Assembly: GCA_016719645.1 (NCBI GenBank)
Contig: JADJYS010000033.1
Span: 62,001 to 126,000, forward strand
Length of the DNA: 64,000 nt
Reading direction: 5' to 3'
From: a bacterium
Lineage (GTDB): Bacteria > Krumholzibacteriota > Krumholzibacteriia > LZORAL124-64-63
Positions 1 through 11,125 of this stretch are shown here, piece after piece; the first letter of the stretch is position 1, and every line of letters starts with the position of its first letter. The notes under the pieces are model-generated. The model was not told where the DNA came from, made no database searches, and saw only the letters and a program-made list of their open reading frames with translations. Both the position numbers and the translations under genes were made by a program.

Positions 1-839
1 AGCGCCAGGCCGAGGCCGTGGAAGCTGCGCACCGCCACGCCGGCGACGCCGGCGCGTTCCAGGCGCGCCGCGATCTCGAGCTTGGCGTCGCGGTTGAAGG
101 TCGAGCAGAGGATGCGCTCCGGCGCGGCGCCGCGGTGCAGCAGCTCCTTGACCCGCTCGACCAGCACGCTGGTCTTGCCGCTGCCCGCCGGCGCGATGAC
201 CTGCACCACGCCCGTGCCGGCGCGCACCGCGCGGCACTGCTGCGGGTCGAGGGAGAGGGGGCGGGGGAGCGGCTGACCGGGAGGCGGCCCGGCGTCGCGT
301 CCGACCACGCGGTCCACCAGGCGCGACAGCCGCCCGCGACGCCGACCCCGCCGGATGACGGTTCCGCTGACGGGTGCCGCGTCGGGTGCGACGTGTTGAG
401 AAGCGAGCCAGCGCAGGCGCTCCAGCGTCCAGGGGTAGCGCCAGTCGGGATCGACGAAGGCGTCCGGGGAAAGGGAATCCAGCGCGCGGTCGGCGTGGAC
501 CAGCAGGCGGCAGCCGCGGCGCCGCGCCGGCGCGACGAGGGTGCCGTGGATCAGCCGCAGGTCGTCGACCGACGCGCAGGTGGCGTCCAGGACGGCGACC
601 CGGTCGCACCGGGCGAAGATCCCCAGCAGACTGGCGGTCGGGTTGGCCAGGGAGCGGCGGGTGCTGCGGGGGCGGGCCGCGCGGACGGCGGCGCACCACC
701 GCGCGAAGCCCACCACACGCCAGCCTTCGCGCTTCAGCCGGGCGGGATCGGGGCGGGAAGTCGTCCAGGTCAGGTGAGGAGGGAGAGGTGGCTTCCCTTC
801 CTGTTGATCTGGTATAATCAATTCGGCTGCGACCCCCAT
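1..839 (-). CDS. UvrD/Rep-like superfamily 1 helicase, N-terminal part (runs off the left edge)
   Basis: Read on the minus strand this frame stays open from an ATG at 839 to the window edge, 279 codons, so the C-terminal part is missing. Residues 216-223 read APAGSGKT, a Walker A loop. Just before it is DPQQ (Q-motif-like), and after it come ILCSTFNRDA (motif Ia) and VRSFHGLG (motif Ib), the order seen in UvrD/Rep/PcrA helicases. The first roughly 190 residues match nothing I recognise; UvrD proteins normally begin close to the Q motif, so this is an N-terminal extension. The ATG has no clear ribosome binding site and would put the promoter of the divergent LamG gene inside this gene. A later start, such as the GTG at 716, is possible. 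Confidence 0.75.
   Translation of the reverse strand, partial: MGVAAELIIPDQQEGKPPLPPHLTWTTSRPDPARLKREGWRVVGFARWCAAVRAARPRSTRRSLANPTASLLGIFARCDRVAVLDATCASVDDLRLIHGTLVAPARRRGCRLLVHADRALDSLSPDAFVDPDWRYPWTLERLRWLASQHVAPDAAPVSGTVIRRGRRRGRLSRLVDRVVGRDAGPPPGQPLPRPLSLDPQQCRAVRAGTGVVQVIAPAGSGKTSVLVERVKELLHRGAAPERILCSTFNRDAKLEIAARLERAGVAGVAVRSFHGLGLA
810..818 (+). promoter_or_regulatory. Extended -10 promoter of the LamG protein gene
   Basis: TGGTATAAT is a perfect TGn extended -10 with a consensus TATAAT hexamer. No good -35 lies upstream, which is normal for extended -10 promoters. Transcription would start near 825, giving a leader of about 30 nt to the ATG at 856. The box lies within the first codons of the divergent helicase if that gene starts at 839. 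Confidence 0.6.
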
Positions 840-855
840 CTTGCGAGGTGTCTTC

Positions 856-2607
856 ATGCCCATTTCCAAACATCATGCCAGCCTGCTGTCGGCCTTCACG
901 GTCCTGGTCGCCCTGTGCGCCGCCGCCGGACCGGCCTCGGGCTTCATCGTGGCCCACTGGCGCTTCGACGAGCCGTCCGGCTCGAGCGTCGCGGTCGACG
1001 AGACCGGCGGCTTCGACGGGCAGGTGGTGGGAGGCGCCGAGTTCGGCGCCGCCGGCGTCGCGGGCGGCGCCGTCGCGCTCGGCTTCGGCAATCCGGGCGC
1101 CCTGGACATGGGGAACGTGTTCGCCTTCGGCGACACGGACTTCTCGCTGGCGCTGTGGGTGAAGACCCTGCCGGGCGCGACGAACGAGATGTACCCGCTG
1201 GCCAAGCACGCCTCGGGGTACGGCGGCTATCTCGTGGGGATCAACAGCGGCAACAGCTACGGCGCGCCGGGCAAGGCCTGGTTCTACGACATCGGTTCCC
1301 CCGGCCAGCAAGCCTTCTCGACCACGGACGTCAACGACGGGCAGTGGCACCAGATCGTCTGCGTGTACCAGCAGGGCGGGCTGCTGGGCATCTACGTCGA
1401 CGGCCTGCCCCGCGAGAACCTCCAGCAGGCGCCGATGAACCCCGTGACCGCGGCGCGGTTCATCGTCGGCGGCCTCGACTACGGCGGCAACGTCCAGGCC
1501 AACTTCCAGGGCTGGATCGACGACGTCCAGGTCTACGACCACACGCTCAAGCCCCACCAGGTCGGCTACCTCTTCGCGCACCCGTCGTACGTCTACTTCG
1601 ACGAGATCCTGCCCGTCACCGACGGCCTGCGGCTGTGGCTGCGGGCCGACGAGGCCGTGGCCGACGGCGACCAGCAGCCCGTCGCGATCTGGGCCGACCG
1701 CTCGGGGCAGGCCCTGCACGTCGCGCAGTCCGACCCCGCGGCGCAGCCGCGCTTCATCGAGCGGGCGCTGGACTGGAACCCGGCGGTCCGCTTCGACGGC
1801 AACGATTTCCTGATCCGCGAGAACGTCGCCGGTTCGTCCCTGATGTCGGCGGACGCGGCGACCGTGTACGTCATGGCGCGGCAGGACGGGGCGGACCTCT
1901 ACAACACCGTCCTGGGCTGGGGCTACGGCGACAACCGGCTCTTCGTGCACTACACGTGGGGCGGCTGGCTGGTCTTCCAGCACGGACCACCCACGGCGGT
2001 CGGAGGCGCCGGTTCCTGGACGCCGCCGGCGGGGTGGAACGACGCCATCCATCTGGTGGAGTTCAAGCGCGAATCCGGCCTGTTCTCTTGCCTGATCGAC
2101 GGCGCGGACCAGGGCGACCAGGGCACGCTCGGCACGCCGAACCTGGCCGCGGTCCAGTCGCTGCTGATCGGTTCGGACGCCTACCGCTTCAACGACATGA
2201 CCGGCGACGTCTTCGAGATCCTGGTCTACGACCGCGCCCTCTCGCCGGCGGAGCGCGCCGCGGTGCGGGACTACTTCCAGGAGCGGTACTACGGGATGGG
2301 GGGCGTGGTCGGCGTGGGGAACGCGCCGCGCCTGCAGCCGGCGCTCGCGGTCGCGCCCAACCCGTTCAACCCGCGCACGGTCGTCTCCTTCGAGCTGTCG
2401 CAGGCGGGGGAGGTCGCCGTCGCGGTGCACGACGTCCAGGGCCGGCTGGTGCGGCGGCTCGCCGCCGGCGCCTACGGGGCCGGCCGGCACGAGCTGGTCT
2501 GGGACGGGCGCGACGATCGCGGCCGCGCCGCGGGGGCGGGCGTCTACCTGGTGCGGCTGTCCGCGCCGCAGGGCGGCGCCGCGACGCGCGTCGTGCTGAT
2601 CAAGTAG
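856..2607 (+). CDS. Secreted LamG/concanavalin-like protein with FlgD-like C-terminal domain
   Basis: A 583-residue protein. The ATG at 856 is preferred over the in-frame TTG at 841 because GAGGTG sits 5 nt upstream and the product then begins with a typical signal peptide (MPISKHH, a hydrophobic stretch, then ASG). Two LamG/concanavalin-type beta-sandwich domains follow, roughly residues 30-240 and 245-475; the first has the usual FSLALWVK and GQWHQIVCVYQ strands. The last 85 residues (APNPFNP ... LVWDGRDDRGR ... GVYLVRL) form the FlgD-like Ig domain common at the C-terminus of exported proteins in FCB-related bacteria. A surface or extracellular role in polysaccharide binding is inferred; no catalytic residues are evident. 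Confidence 0.85.
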   Translation: MPISKHHASLLSAFTVLVALCAAAGPASGFIVAHWRFDEPSGSSVAVDETGGFDGQVVGGAEFGAAGVAGGAVALGFGNPGALDMGNVFAFGDTDFSLALWVKTLPGATNEMYPLAKHASGYGGYLVGINSGNSYGAPGKAWFYDIGSPGQQAFSTTDVNDGQWHQIVCVYQQGGLLGIYVDGLPRENLQQAPMNPVTAARFIVGGLDYGGNVQANFQGWIDDVQVYDHTLKPHQVGYLFAHPSYVYFDEILPVTDGLRLWLRADEAVADGDQQPVAIWADRSGQALHVAQSDPAAQPRFIERALDWNPAVRFDGNDFLIRENVAGSSLMSADAATVYVMARQDGADLYNTVLGWGYGDNRLFVHYTWGGWLVFQHGPPTAVGGAGSWTPPAGWNDAIHLVEFKRESGLFSCLIDGADQGDQGTLGTPNLAAVQSLLIGSDAYRFNDMTGDVFEILVYDRALSPAERAAVRDYFQERYYGMGGVVGVGNAPRLQPALAVAPNPFNPRTVVSFELSQAGEVAVAVHDVQGRLVRRLAAGAYGAGRHELVWDGRDDRGRAAGAGVYLVRLSAPQGGAATRVVLIK

Positions 2608-2728
2608 TTCCCGGGTCCGGCGTCGCGCCGTCCAGATCCATGTGGACCAGCGAGGCCTTCTCGGTCTCGCTGGTCAACCGGGCTGCCTTCTCCATCATCA
2701 GATCGCAGAAGTTCAGAGTTTTGCTCAT
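2600..2728 (-). CDS. Possible 42-residue small protein
   Basis: An ATG-initiated frame begins MSKTLNFCDLMMEKAARLTS and ends PDPGTT. Most third positions are G or C, as in real genes here, and the codons are ordinary. It overlaps the last 8 bases of the LamG gene on the other strand. No strong ribosome binding site is seen and I recognise no family. It occupies most of an otherwise empty 276-base gap (2608-2883). Confidence 0.25.
   Translation of the reverse strand: MSKTLNFCDLMMEKAARLTSETEKASLVHMDLDGATPDPGTT
2645..2675 (+). terminator. Hairpin downstream of the LamG gene
   Basis: GACCAGCGAG and CTCGCTGGTC pair as a 10-bp stem, extended by GCC/GGT, around a TTCTC loop, 38 nt after the stop codon. 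No T tract follows, so intrinsic termination is uncertain. The stem overlaps the small minus-strand reading frame at 2600-2728. Confidence 0.35.
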
Positions 2729-2883
2729 TTAACTGAGTTTGCCTATTCGATCCATCCATTTCTAGACGGTGTCCGGATACGATCGACTTGGTTGCCGGAA
2801 CCGTGCCATGAACTTATCAATGAGGACGACACTCAATCGCAATTACCGGCCGCTTTCGCGGCCTCGCCCGGGAGGACATCCTG

Positions 2884-3207
2884 ATGATCAACCTCACCGA
2901 CAGCGCCCAGCAGGAACTCAAGCGCCTGGCCACCCGCGACGGCCTGAACGCCCCGGTCGTCGTGCTGGGGGTCGACAGCGGCGGCTGCTCGGGCTTCAGC
3001 TACCGCATGGGCATGGACACCCGCGTCCAGGACGGCTTCGCGGCGTTCACCTACGAAGGACTGACCGTGGCCTGCGCCCCCGACGCCCTGCCCTTCTTCC
3101 AGGACATGGAGATCGACTTCTCCAAGGACCTCATCGGCGGCGGGTTCAAGTTCCGCAACCCGAACGCCAAGGGGACCTGCAGCTGCGGCACGTCGTTCCG
3201 GGTCTGA
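2884..3207 (+). CDS. erpA: A-type iron-sulfur carrier (ErpA/IscA/HesB family)
   Basis: At 107 residues this is the normal length for the family. The three cluster-binding cysteines are in canonical positions: C35 (GGCSGFSY) and C99 and C101 (TCSCGTSF) near the C-terminus. Such proteins receive Fe-S clusters from the scaffold and pass them to apo-proteins in the cytoplasm. GGGAGG lies 9 nt before the ATG. It stands alone just upstream of a respiratory operon whose ActB subunit needs several clusters, which fits a supply role. ErpA and IscA cannot be told apart with certainty; the symbol is the more likely choice. Confidence 0.9.
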   Translation: MINLTDSAQQELKRLATRDGLNAPVVVLGVDSGGCSGFSYRMGMDTRVQDGFAAFTYEGLTVACAPDALPFFQDMEIDFSKDLIGGGFKFRNPNAKGTCSCGTSFRV

Positions 3208-3241
3208 TCCCCGTCGAGTTGCCCGGCAGCGAGAAGTTGGC

Positions 3242-3270
3242 TTGACGGGCCGTTATTTGTTTGCCCTAAT
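3242..3270 (+). promoter_or_regulatory. Candidate promoter of the act-cox operon
   Basis: TTGACG (3242-3247), a 17-bp spacer and CCTAAT (3265-3270). The same TTGACG -35 recurs in front of manB (21833). The stretch 3208-3396 otherwise holds no gene. Confidence 0.4.
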
Positions 3271-3396
3271 CGGACCGATCCGCTAGCATTTCCGTCGCTT
3301 GGGCCGGATCGCGCCGGCACGTCTCCTGGACAAAATGAATTGGCGCTGCCAATCGCGGCGACTTCACGCCCTCGGGCGGAACGCGGGAGAAGCCTC

Positions 3397-4083
3397 TTGG
3401 ATTCCCAGCAGAAGGACCCCCGGCGGGGCGGGCCCGATCCCTTCCGCTTTCCCAAGTGGGCCAACGCGATCCGCCTCCCGGTCACCCTGGCGGCGGCGCT
3501 GGCTCCCCTCTACATCCTGGGCCTGCTGTACCTGCTCTTCTCGCCGGGCGCGACGAGCGTGGGCTACCAGCCCGAACAGCCGGTGCCCTACAGCCACCAG
3601 CTCCACGCCGGGCTGCTCGGCATCGACTGCCGCTACTGCCACACGGGCGTCGAGACGGGCGCGGCGGCGACCCTGCCGCCGACCTCGGTCTGCATGAACT
3701 GCCACGCCACGGTGCGCACCCAGAGCGAGAAGCTGCAGCTCGTGCGCGAGAGCTTCGCGACCGGGATGCCGATCCCCTGGGTCCGCGTCCACGACCTGCC
3801 CGACTTCGTCTACTTCGACCACAGCGCCCACGTGCGGCGCGGCGTCGGCTGCGAGAGCTGCCACGGCCGCGTCGACAAGATGGAAGTGGTCCGCCAGGTC
3901 GCGGGCCTGAACATGGCCTGGTGCCTGGACTGCCACCGCGATCCCGTCCCGCACCTGCGTCCCGAGGACGCGGTGACGGTCATGGGCTACGCGCCCGACG
4001 AGCCCCAGTTCGAACTGGGCCGCCGCCTGCGCGACGCCCGTCACATCACTCCGAAGACGGATTGCTCGACATGTCATCGATGA
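3397..4083 (+). CDS. actA: Alternative complex III subunit ActA, pentaheme cytochrome c
   Basis: ActA accepts electrons from the quinol-oxidising part of alternative complex III on the periplasmic side. One N-terminal membrane anchor (LPVTLAAALAPLYILGLLYL) is followed by exactly five CXXCH heme motifs: CRYCH, CMNCH, CESCH, CLDCH and CSTCH, the last at the very end. The TTG at 3397 is chosen because GGGAGA sits 6 nt upstream; another in-frame TTG at 3340 would add 19 residues. The gene overlaps actB. It opens a twelve-gene operon running to 16241. Confidence 0.9.
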   Translation: MDSQQKDPRRGGPDPFRFPKWANAIRLPVTLAAALAPLYILGLLYLLFSPGATSVGYQPEQPVPYSHQLHAGLLGIDCRYCHTGVETGAAATLPPTSVCMNCHATVRTQSEKLQLVRESFATGMPIPWVRVHDLPDFVYFDHSAHVRRGVGCESCHGRVDKMEVVRQVAGLNMAWCLDCHRDPVPHLRPEDAVTVMGYAPDEPQFELGRRLRDARHITPKTDCSTCHR

Positions 4084-7000
4084 ACCAGAACGGCCTCGAC
4101 CACAACTACTGGCGCAGCCTGCAGGAGCTGGCGGACGAGCCCGAGTTCCGCCAGTTCCTGGAGGGCGAGTTCCCCGAGCCCGCGGAGGTGCCCACCGACG
4201 CGATCTCGCGGCGGCGCTTCCTGCAGGTCATGGGGGCTTCGGTGGCCATGGCCAGCCTCGTCGGCTGCCGCTGGCCGCAGGAGACCATCGTGCCCTTCGC
4301 CAGCCGGCCCGAGGGGACGACGCCCGGCACGGCGCGCCGCTACGCGACGGTCATGGAGCTGGCCGGCGCGGTCAGCCCGCTGCTGGTGACCAGCCTCGAC
4401 GGCCGCCCGATCAAGGTCGAGGGCAACCCCGACCACCCGCTGAGCCGGGGCGCCTGCGACCTGTTCGCGCAGGCCGGCCTGCTCGAGCTGTACGATCCCG
4501 ACCGCAGCCGCCACGTCCTGGAGCGCGAGGGCGGCCGGCCGCGCCGCCGCTCGCACGGCGAGGGGGAGACCGCCGCCGCCGCCGCCTTCGCGGCCCTGCG
4601 CGCGCGCCGCGGCGCCGGGCTCGCGGTCCTGACCGAGTCCACCAGCTCGCCCACGTTCGCGGCGCTGCGCGGGCGCCTGCGCGACGAGCTGCCCGAGGTC
4701 GCCTGGTACGAGTACGAGCCGGTCTCGCGCGACAACGAGCGCCTCGGCACCGGCCTGGCCTTCGGCGAGGCGCGCCGGGTGCGCGTCGACGTCGCCGCCG
4801 CCCGCGTGCTGGCCTGCTTCGACGCCGACCTGCTGCAGGACCACCCGACGGCCCTGCGCAACGCGCGCGGTTTCGCGGACGGCCGCCGCGCCGAGGACGG
4901 CGCGATGAACCGCCTCTACGCCGTCGAGAGCGAGCTGAGCCTCACCGGCGGCATGGCCGACCACCGGGTCGCGATGCCGAGCCTCGAGATCCCGCACGCC
5001 CTCTACGGCCTGGCCGCCGAGCTGGTGCTGGGCCGCGGCCTGTCCCTGCCGCCGGGCTACGAGGCCGTGCTGCCCGCGCTCGAGCACGCGCGCGCCGCCG
5101 GGCACGCGCCCGCCTGGACGGGCGCGCTGGCCGGCGACCTGCTCGCCCACCGCGGGGAATCGCTGATCGCGGTGGGCCCGCGCCAGCCCGACCACGTGCA
5201 CGTGCTGGCCATCCTGCTGAACGAGGCGCTGGGCAACACGGGCCGCACCGTGAGCTACGGCCCCGACGACCAGCGCGGCCTGTCCCACGGCGCGGCGATC
5301 GCGACCCTGGCCGTGGCGATGGGCAAGGGGCAGGTCGAGTCCCTGGTGATCCTGGGCGGCAACCCCGTCCACGACGCGCCGGCCGACCTGGACTTCGGCG
5401 GGCTGCTGGACAAGGTGGCCGCGTCCTGGCACCTCTCGCTGTTCGTGGACGAGACCTCCCAGCGCTGCCGCTGGCACCTGCCGCGGGCGCACTGGCTGGA
5501 GGCGTGGCACGACGTGCGCGACCACGACGGCCGCTACGCGGTGGCCCAGCCCCTGATCGCGCCGCTGTACGACGGCTGGACGCCGGCGGAGCTGCTGTCG
5601 CTGCTGCTGGACGGCGCGCGCCGCCCGGCCCACGACCTGGTGCGGGCCACGGCGGCCCGCGAGCCGGGCGCCGGCGACTGGGAGGCGCTGCTGCACCGCG
5701 GCTTCGCCGAGGCGACGCCTGCGGAATCCCCGGCGGTCCTCGACGGACGCGGCGTCGTCGCCGCGGTGCGCGGCGGCGGCCTGGCCAAGCCGCCGGCGAT
5801 CGGCTCCGACAACCTGGAGCTGGTCTTCGTGCGCGACCCGTCGCTGCACGACGGCCGCTTCGCCAACAACGCCTGGCTGCAGGAGCTGCCGGACTTCATG
5901 ACCAAGCTGGCCTGGGACAACGCCGCGCTGTTCGGCGTGTCCACGGCCGCGGCGCTGGGCGTCGTCCACGGCGACGTCGTCGAGCTGCAGCTGGACGGGC
6001 GGCGGCTCGAGGCCGCGGCCTACGTGCTGCCGGGCCACGCGCCCTGGTCGGTGAGCCTGAGCCTGGGCCACGGCCGCACGGCCGCCGGCAAGGTCGGCGA
6101 CGGGACGGGGTTCCGCGCCTACGCGCTGCGCACCGCCGCGGCGCCCGACGCGGCCGCGGGCCTGCGGGTCGCCCGCACGGGCCGCAGCCACCAACTGGCC
6201 ACGACCCAGGACCACCACGCCATCGACGCGGTCGGCATGCGCGAGCGGGAGAAGCGCTCGCGGTCGCTGGTCGTCTCGGGCACCCTCGCCGAGTACCGCG
6301 AGCACCCGGAATTCGCGTCGCACCGCACGCACCACCCGCCGCTGGTCTCGCTGTGGCAGGAGCGCCCGCGCGAGGGCCACGCCTGGGGCATGACCGTCGA
6401 CCTGAGCACCTGCATCGGCTGCAACGCCTGCGTCGTGGCCTGCCAGGCGGAGAACAACATCCCGGTCGTGGGCAAGGACCAGGTGGCCCGCGGCCGCGAG
6501 ATGCACTGGCTGCGCCTGGACCGCTACTTCCAGGGCGACCCGGACGCGCCCGCGGTCGCGCACCAGCCCGTCGCCTGCGTGCACTGCGAGCTGGCCCCCT
6601 GCGAGCAGGTCTGCCCGGTGGGCGCGACCATGCACAGCGAGGACGGCCTGAACGTCATGGCCTACAACCGCTGCGTGGGCACGCGCTACTGCTCGAACAA
6701 CTGCCCCTACAAGGTGCGCCGGTTCAACTGGTTCAACTTCAACAGCGACATCCCGGACGTGCGCAAGCTGGTCTACAACCCCGAGGTGTCCCTGCGCGCC
6801 CGCGGCGTCATGGAGAAGTGCACCTACTGCGTGCAGCGCATCGAGGCGGCGAAGATCGACGCCAAGAACGAGGGCCGCCCGGTGCGCGACGGCGAGGTGG
6901 TCACGGCCTGCCAGCAGACCTGCCCGACGCAGGCCATCGCCTTCGGCGACCTCAACGACCCGCAGAGCCGCGTGGCGAAGCTGACCACGGGCGACCGCGC

Positions 7001-7092
7001 CTACCACCTGCTCGCGGAACTCAACGTGAAGCCGCGCACGGCCTACCTGGCCCGGCTGCGCAACCCGAACCCCGAACTCGCGGAGAGCGCCG

Positions 7093-7112
<20 letters not shown>
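4071..7112 (+). CDS. actB: Alternative complex III subunit ActB, molybdopterin-oxidoreductase-like plus Fe-S domain
   Basis: A protein of about 1013 residues. It opens with a twin-arginine signal ([13 protein letters not shown]) that ends in a possible lipobox LVGC. A long molybdopterin-oxidoreductase-like domain follows; in this family it carries no Mo cofactor. The C-terminal ferredoxin-like domain holds four cysteine clusters: [37 protein letters not shown], and CTYC with CQQTCP. These wire electrons from the quinol site to the heme subunits. The ATG at 4080 forms an ATGA overlap with the actA stop and is an equally good start. The 3' end overlaps actC by 20 nt. Confidence 0.93.
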
Positions 7113-8538
<1,426 letters not shown>

Positions 8539-8572
8539 GGGCGCGCGGGCGCCCCGGGAAGAGCGAGAAGCG

Positions 8573-9118
8573 ATGGCGACACGAGAGACGCACGGCCTCT
8601 ACGGCTACCTCGCGGAGTTCCGCGAGCCGTGGGACCTCATCGACGCGGCCGCCAAGGTCCGCGACGCCGGCTACACGCGCTGGGACTGCCACACGCCGTT
8701 CCCGCTGCACGGGCTGGACCGCGCCATGGGCATCCGCGGCACGCGGCTGCCGTGGCTGGTGCTCTGCGGCGGCCTGGCCGGGCTGACCCTGGCGCTGGTG
8801 ATGCAGTGGTGGATGAACGCCCACGACTACCCCTTCCTGATCAGCGGCAAGCCGCTGTTCGGGCTGCCGGCGGCGGTCCCGGTCACCTTCGAGCTGACGG
8901 TGCTGCTGAGCGCGCTGACGACGTTCTTCGGGATGTGGGGGCTGAACCTGCTGCCGCAGCACCACCACCCGCTGTTCGGGAGCGAGCGGTTCCGGCGCGC
9001 GACGTCCGACCGCTTCTTCATCTCGATCGAGGCGCGCGACCCCCTGTTCCAGGGCGAGCGCACGCGCGAGTTCCTGGCGGGCCTGGGCGCCGACGCCGTC
9101 GAGCCCGTGGAGGACTGA
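8573..9118 (+). CDS. actD: Alternative complex III subunit ActD (DUF3341)
   Basis: A 181-residue protein with the DUF3341 layout: a soluble N-terminus (HGLYGYLAEF; YTRWDCHTPFPLHGLD), two transmembrane helices around residues 60-85 and 98-125, then a short basic C-terminus. The conserved TPFPLHGLD segment identifies it. ActD is a structural membrane subunit of the complex with no cofactor. It lies 34 nt after actC and 3 nt before actE. Confidence 0.9.
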   Translation: MATRETHGLYGYLAEFREPWDLIDAAAKVRDAGYTRWDCHTPFPLHGLDRAMGIRGTRLPWLVLCGGLAGLTLALVMQWWMNAHDYPFLISGKPLFGLPAAVPVTFELTVLLSALTTFFGMWGLNLLPQHHHPLFGSERFRRATSDRFFISIEARDPLFQGERTREFLAGLGADAVEPVED

Positions 9119-9121
9119 CCG

Positions 9122-9837
9122 ATGCCCAGAATCATGAAGTCCGCCGCCCTGGTGCTGACCCTGCTCGCGCTCATCCCGGTGCTGGCCCTGGTCAAGGCCC
9201 GCGTCACCGACAGCGGCCGCACGCGGCTCTCGCTCGTCTACGACATGGACGACCAGGCCAAGGTCAAGACCCAGCGGGCCAGCGCGCTGTTCGCCGACGG
9301 GCGCGCGATGCGGCCGCCGCCGCCGGGCGCCGTCGCCCGCGACGAGCTGGTGGGGCAGGACCACCGGCGGGACGGGCGCGTGGACACGCTGTGGGTCGAG
9401 ACCTTCCCCGCGCCGGTGACCGCGGCGACCCTCGAGCGCGGGCGCGAGCGCTTCGGCGTCTACTGCGCGCCGTGCCACGGGCTGGCCGGCAACGGCGACG
9501 GCATCGTCGCCAAGCGGGCCGAGGCCCTGATGGAGGGCACCTGGGTGCCCCCGTCGAACCTGGTCGACGCCGCGGTCCGCGCGCGGCCCGTCGGCCACCT
9601 CTACAACACGGTCCGTCACGGCATCCGCAAGATGCCGGCCTACGGATCCCAGATCGGCGTCGACGACAGCTGGGCGATCGTGGCCTACGTGCGCGCCCTG
9701 CAGGTCGCGCAGGCCGGCTCGCCCGCGGACCTGGCGCCGGCGGACCTGGCCGCGCTCGGACCGCCGCCGCCGCACCGGCGCCGGCGCCGGCCGCGCCCGC
9801 CGCGGCTGCCGCGACCGCGACGACGACGCAGCAGTGA
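9122..9837 (+). CDS. actE: Alternative complex III subunit ActE, monoheme cytochrome c (probable 3' frameshift)
   Basis: The N-terminus has one hydrophobic anchor, then a cytochrome c domain with the single heme motif CAPCH and a later RKMPAYGSQI segment that supplies the axial Met. The frame from 9122 stays coherent to ADLAALG (about 9760). It then turns into an arginine-proline run that would continue to 10066, deep inside actF. Moving one frame there gives an Ala/Pro/Thr tail ending TTTQQ at 9837, 45 nt before actF, which is more plausible. I therefore infer one missing base in the GC-rich repeat near 9757-9775. The heme domain itself is unaffected. Confidence 0.8.
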
Positions 9838-9882
9838 AGTCGGCGCCGCAGGGCGCCGGGAACCCGATGGGAGCGTGAGGTC

Positions 9883-11106
9883 TTGTCTCAACACGCGCGA
9901 CGTGACGTGGCCGTCCTGGACGGCGACAACCTGGTCCTCGGCGGCGCCGCCCGGCGCATCGTCGCGGGTGGGCTCGCGGTCGGAGCGGTCGGCCTGGGCG
10001 GCGGGTTCCTGCTGGGCAGCGCCGCCGGCGACGGCATGCGCCACTTCCTGCACGCCTGGCTGCTGAACTGGCTGTTCTTCCTGTCGCTGTCGCTGGGCGC
10101 GCTGTGGTTCGTGCCGCTGCAGCACCTGACGCGCTCGACCTGGAGCGCGGTGGTGCGGCGCCTGGCCGAGATCGTCTCGGGCACGCTGCCGCTGATGGCG
10201 CTGCTGTCCCTGCCGGTGCTGCTGAACCTCGGCGACATCTACGTCTGGGCCGACCCGGCCCGCGTCGCGGGCGACCCGCTGCTCGAGCACAAGGCGGGCT
10301 GGCTGAACCCGGGCTTCTTCACCCTGCGGATCGCCTTCTACTTCGCGGTCTGGATCCTGCTGGCCACGATCTTCCGCCGCCGCTCCCTGCGCCAGGACGC
10401 CACCGGCGACCCCGCGATCACCGCCGGCTCCGAGCGGCTGGGCGGCCCCGCCCTGATCCTCTACGGCCTGACCCAGACCTTCGCGGCCTTCGACCTGCTG
10501 ATGAGCCTCGACGCCCACTGGTTCAGCACCATGTTCGGCGTCTACTGGTTCGCGGGCATCGTGGCCAGCTTCTTCGCGGTGATGACGCTGCTGACCGCGG
10601 GCCTGCAGCGCTCGGGCCGGCTGCTGCACGCGGTGACCCTCGAGCACTACAACGACTACGGCCGGGCCATGTTCGCCTTCATCTTCTTCTGGGCCTACAT
10701 CGCCTTCAGCCAGTACATGCTGATCTGGTACGCGAACATCCCCGAGGAGACGGGCTGGTACCTGCGCCGCCAGCAGAACGGCTGGTCGGCCGTCGGCTAC
10801 CTGCTGATCTTCTGCCACTGGCTGCTCCCCTTCGCCGGGCTGATGTCGCGCTTCACCAAGCGGCGCGTGCGGCTGATGGCGTTCTGGGCGGTCTGGATCC
10901 TGGTCATGCACTGGGTCGACCTGTTCTGGCTGATCATGCCCGAGCTGAGCCCGGGCGGGATCCCGCTGCAGCTGATGGACGCGGCCCTGCTGGTCGGCAT
11001 GGGCGGCCTCTACGCGGCGATGCTGGCCTGGGTGGCCGGGCCGCGCCTGCTGGTCGCGCGGCGCGACCCGCGGCTGCGGGCCTCGCTGAACTTCGAGAAC
11101 TACTAG
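9883..11106 (+). CDS. actF: Alternative complex III subunit ActF (membrane subunit)
   Basis: A 407-residue polytopic protein with about ten hydrophobic helices, homologous in fold to ActC and diagnostic of alternative complex III. Recognisable segments include HAWLLNWLFFLSLSLGALWF, a DLLMSLDAHWFSTMFGVYWF helix and YNDYGRAMFAFIFFWAYIAF. The start is a TTG at 9883 with GTGAGG just upstream. It is 45 nt after the corrected actE stop and 19 nt before the small protein gene. Confidence 0.9.
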   Translation: MSQHARRDVAVLDGDNLVLGGAARRIVAGGLAVGAVGLGGGFLLGSAAGDGMRHFLHAWLLNWLFFLSLSLGALWFVPLQHLTRSTWSAVVRRLAEIVSGTLPLMALLSLPVLLNLGDIYVWADPARVAGDPLLEHKAGWLNPGFFTLRIAFYFAVWILLATIFRRRSLRQDATGDPAITAGSERLGGPALILYGLTQTFAAFDLLMSLDAHWFSTMFGVYWFAGIVASFFAVMTLLTAGLQRSGRLLHAVTLEHYNDYGRAMFAFIFFWAYIAFSQYMLIWYANIPEETGWYLRRQQNGWSAVGYLLIFCHWLLPFAGLMSRFTKRRVRLMAFWAVWILVMHWVDLFWLIMPELSPGGIPLQLMDAALLVGMGGLYAAMLAWVAGPRLLVARRDPRLRASLNFENY

Positions 11107-11125
11107 ACGGGAGGGGCGCGAGCCC

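Noticed and set aside
18..2732. Long plus-strand reading frame of about 900 codons across the left edge
   Set aside because: Arginine/alanine-rich with no family features; it lies opposite the helicase and out of frame with the well-supported LamG gene.
9760..10066. ActE extended by 75 residues into actF
   Set aside because: The extension is Arg/Pro-rich noise and overlaps actF by about 180 nt; a one-base shift gives a sensible tail ending before actF.
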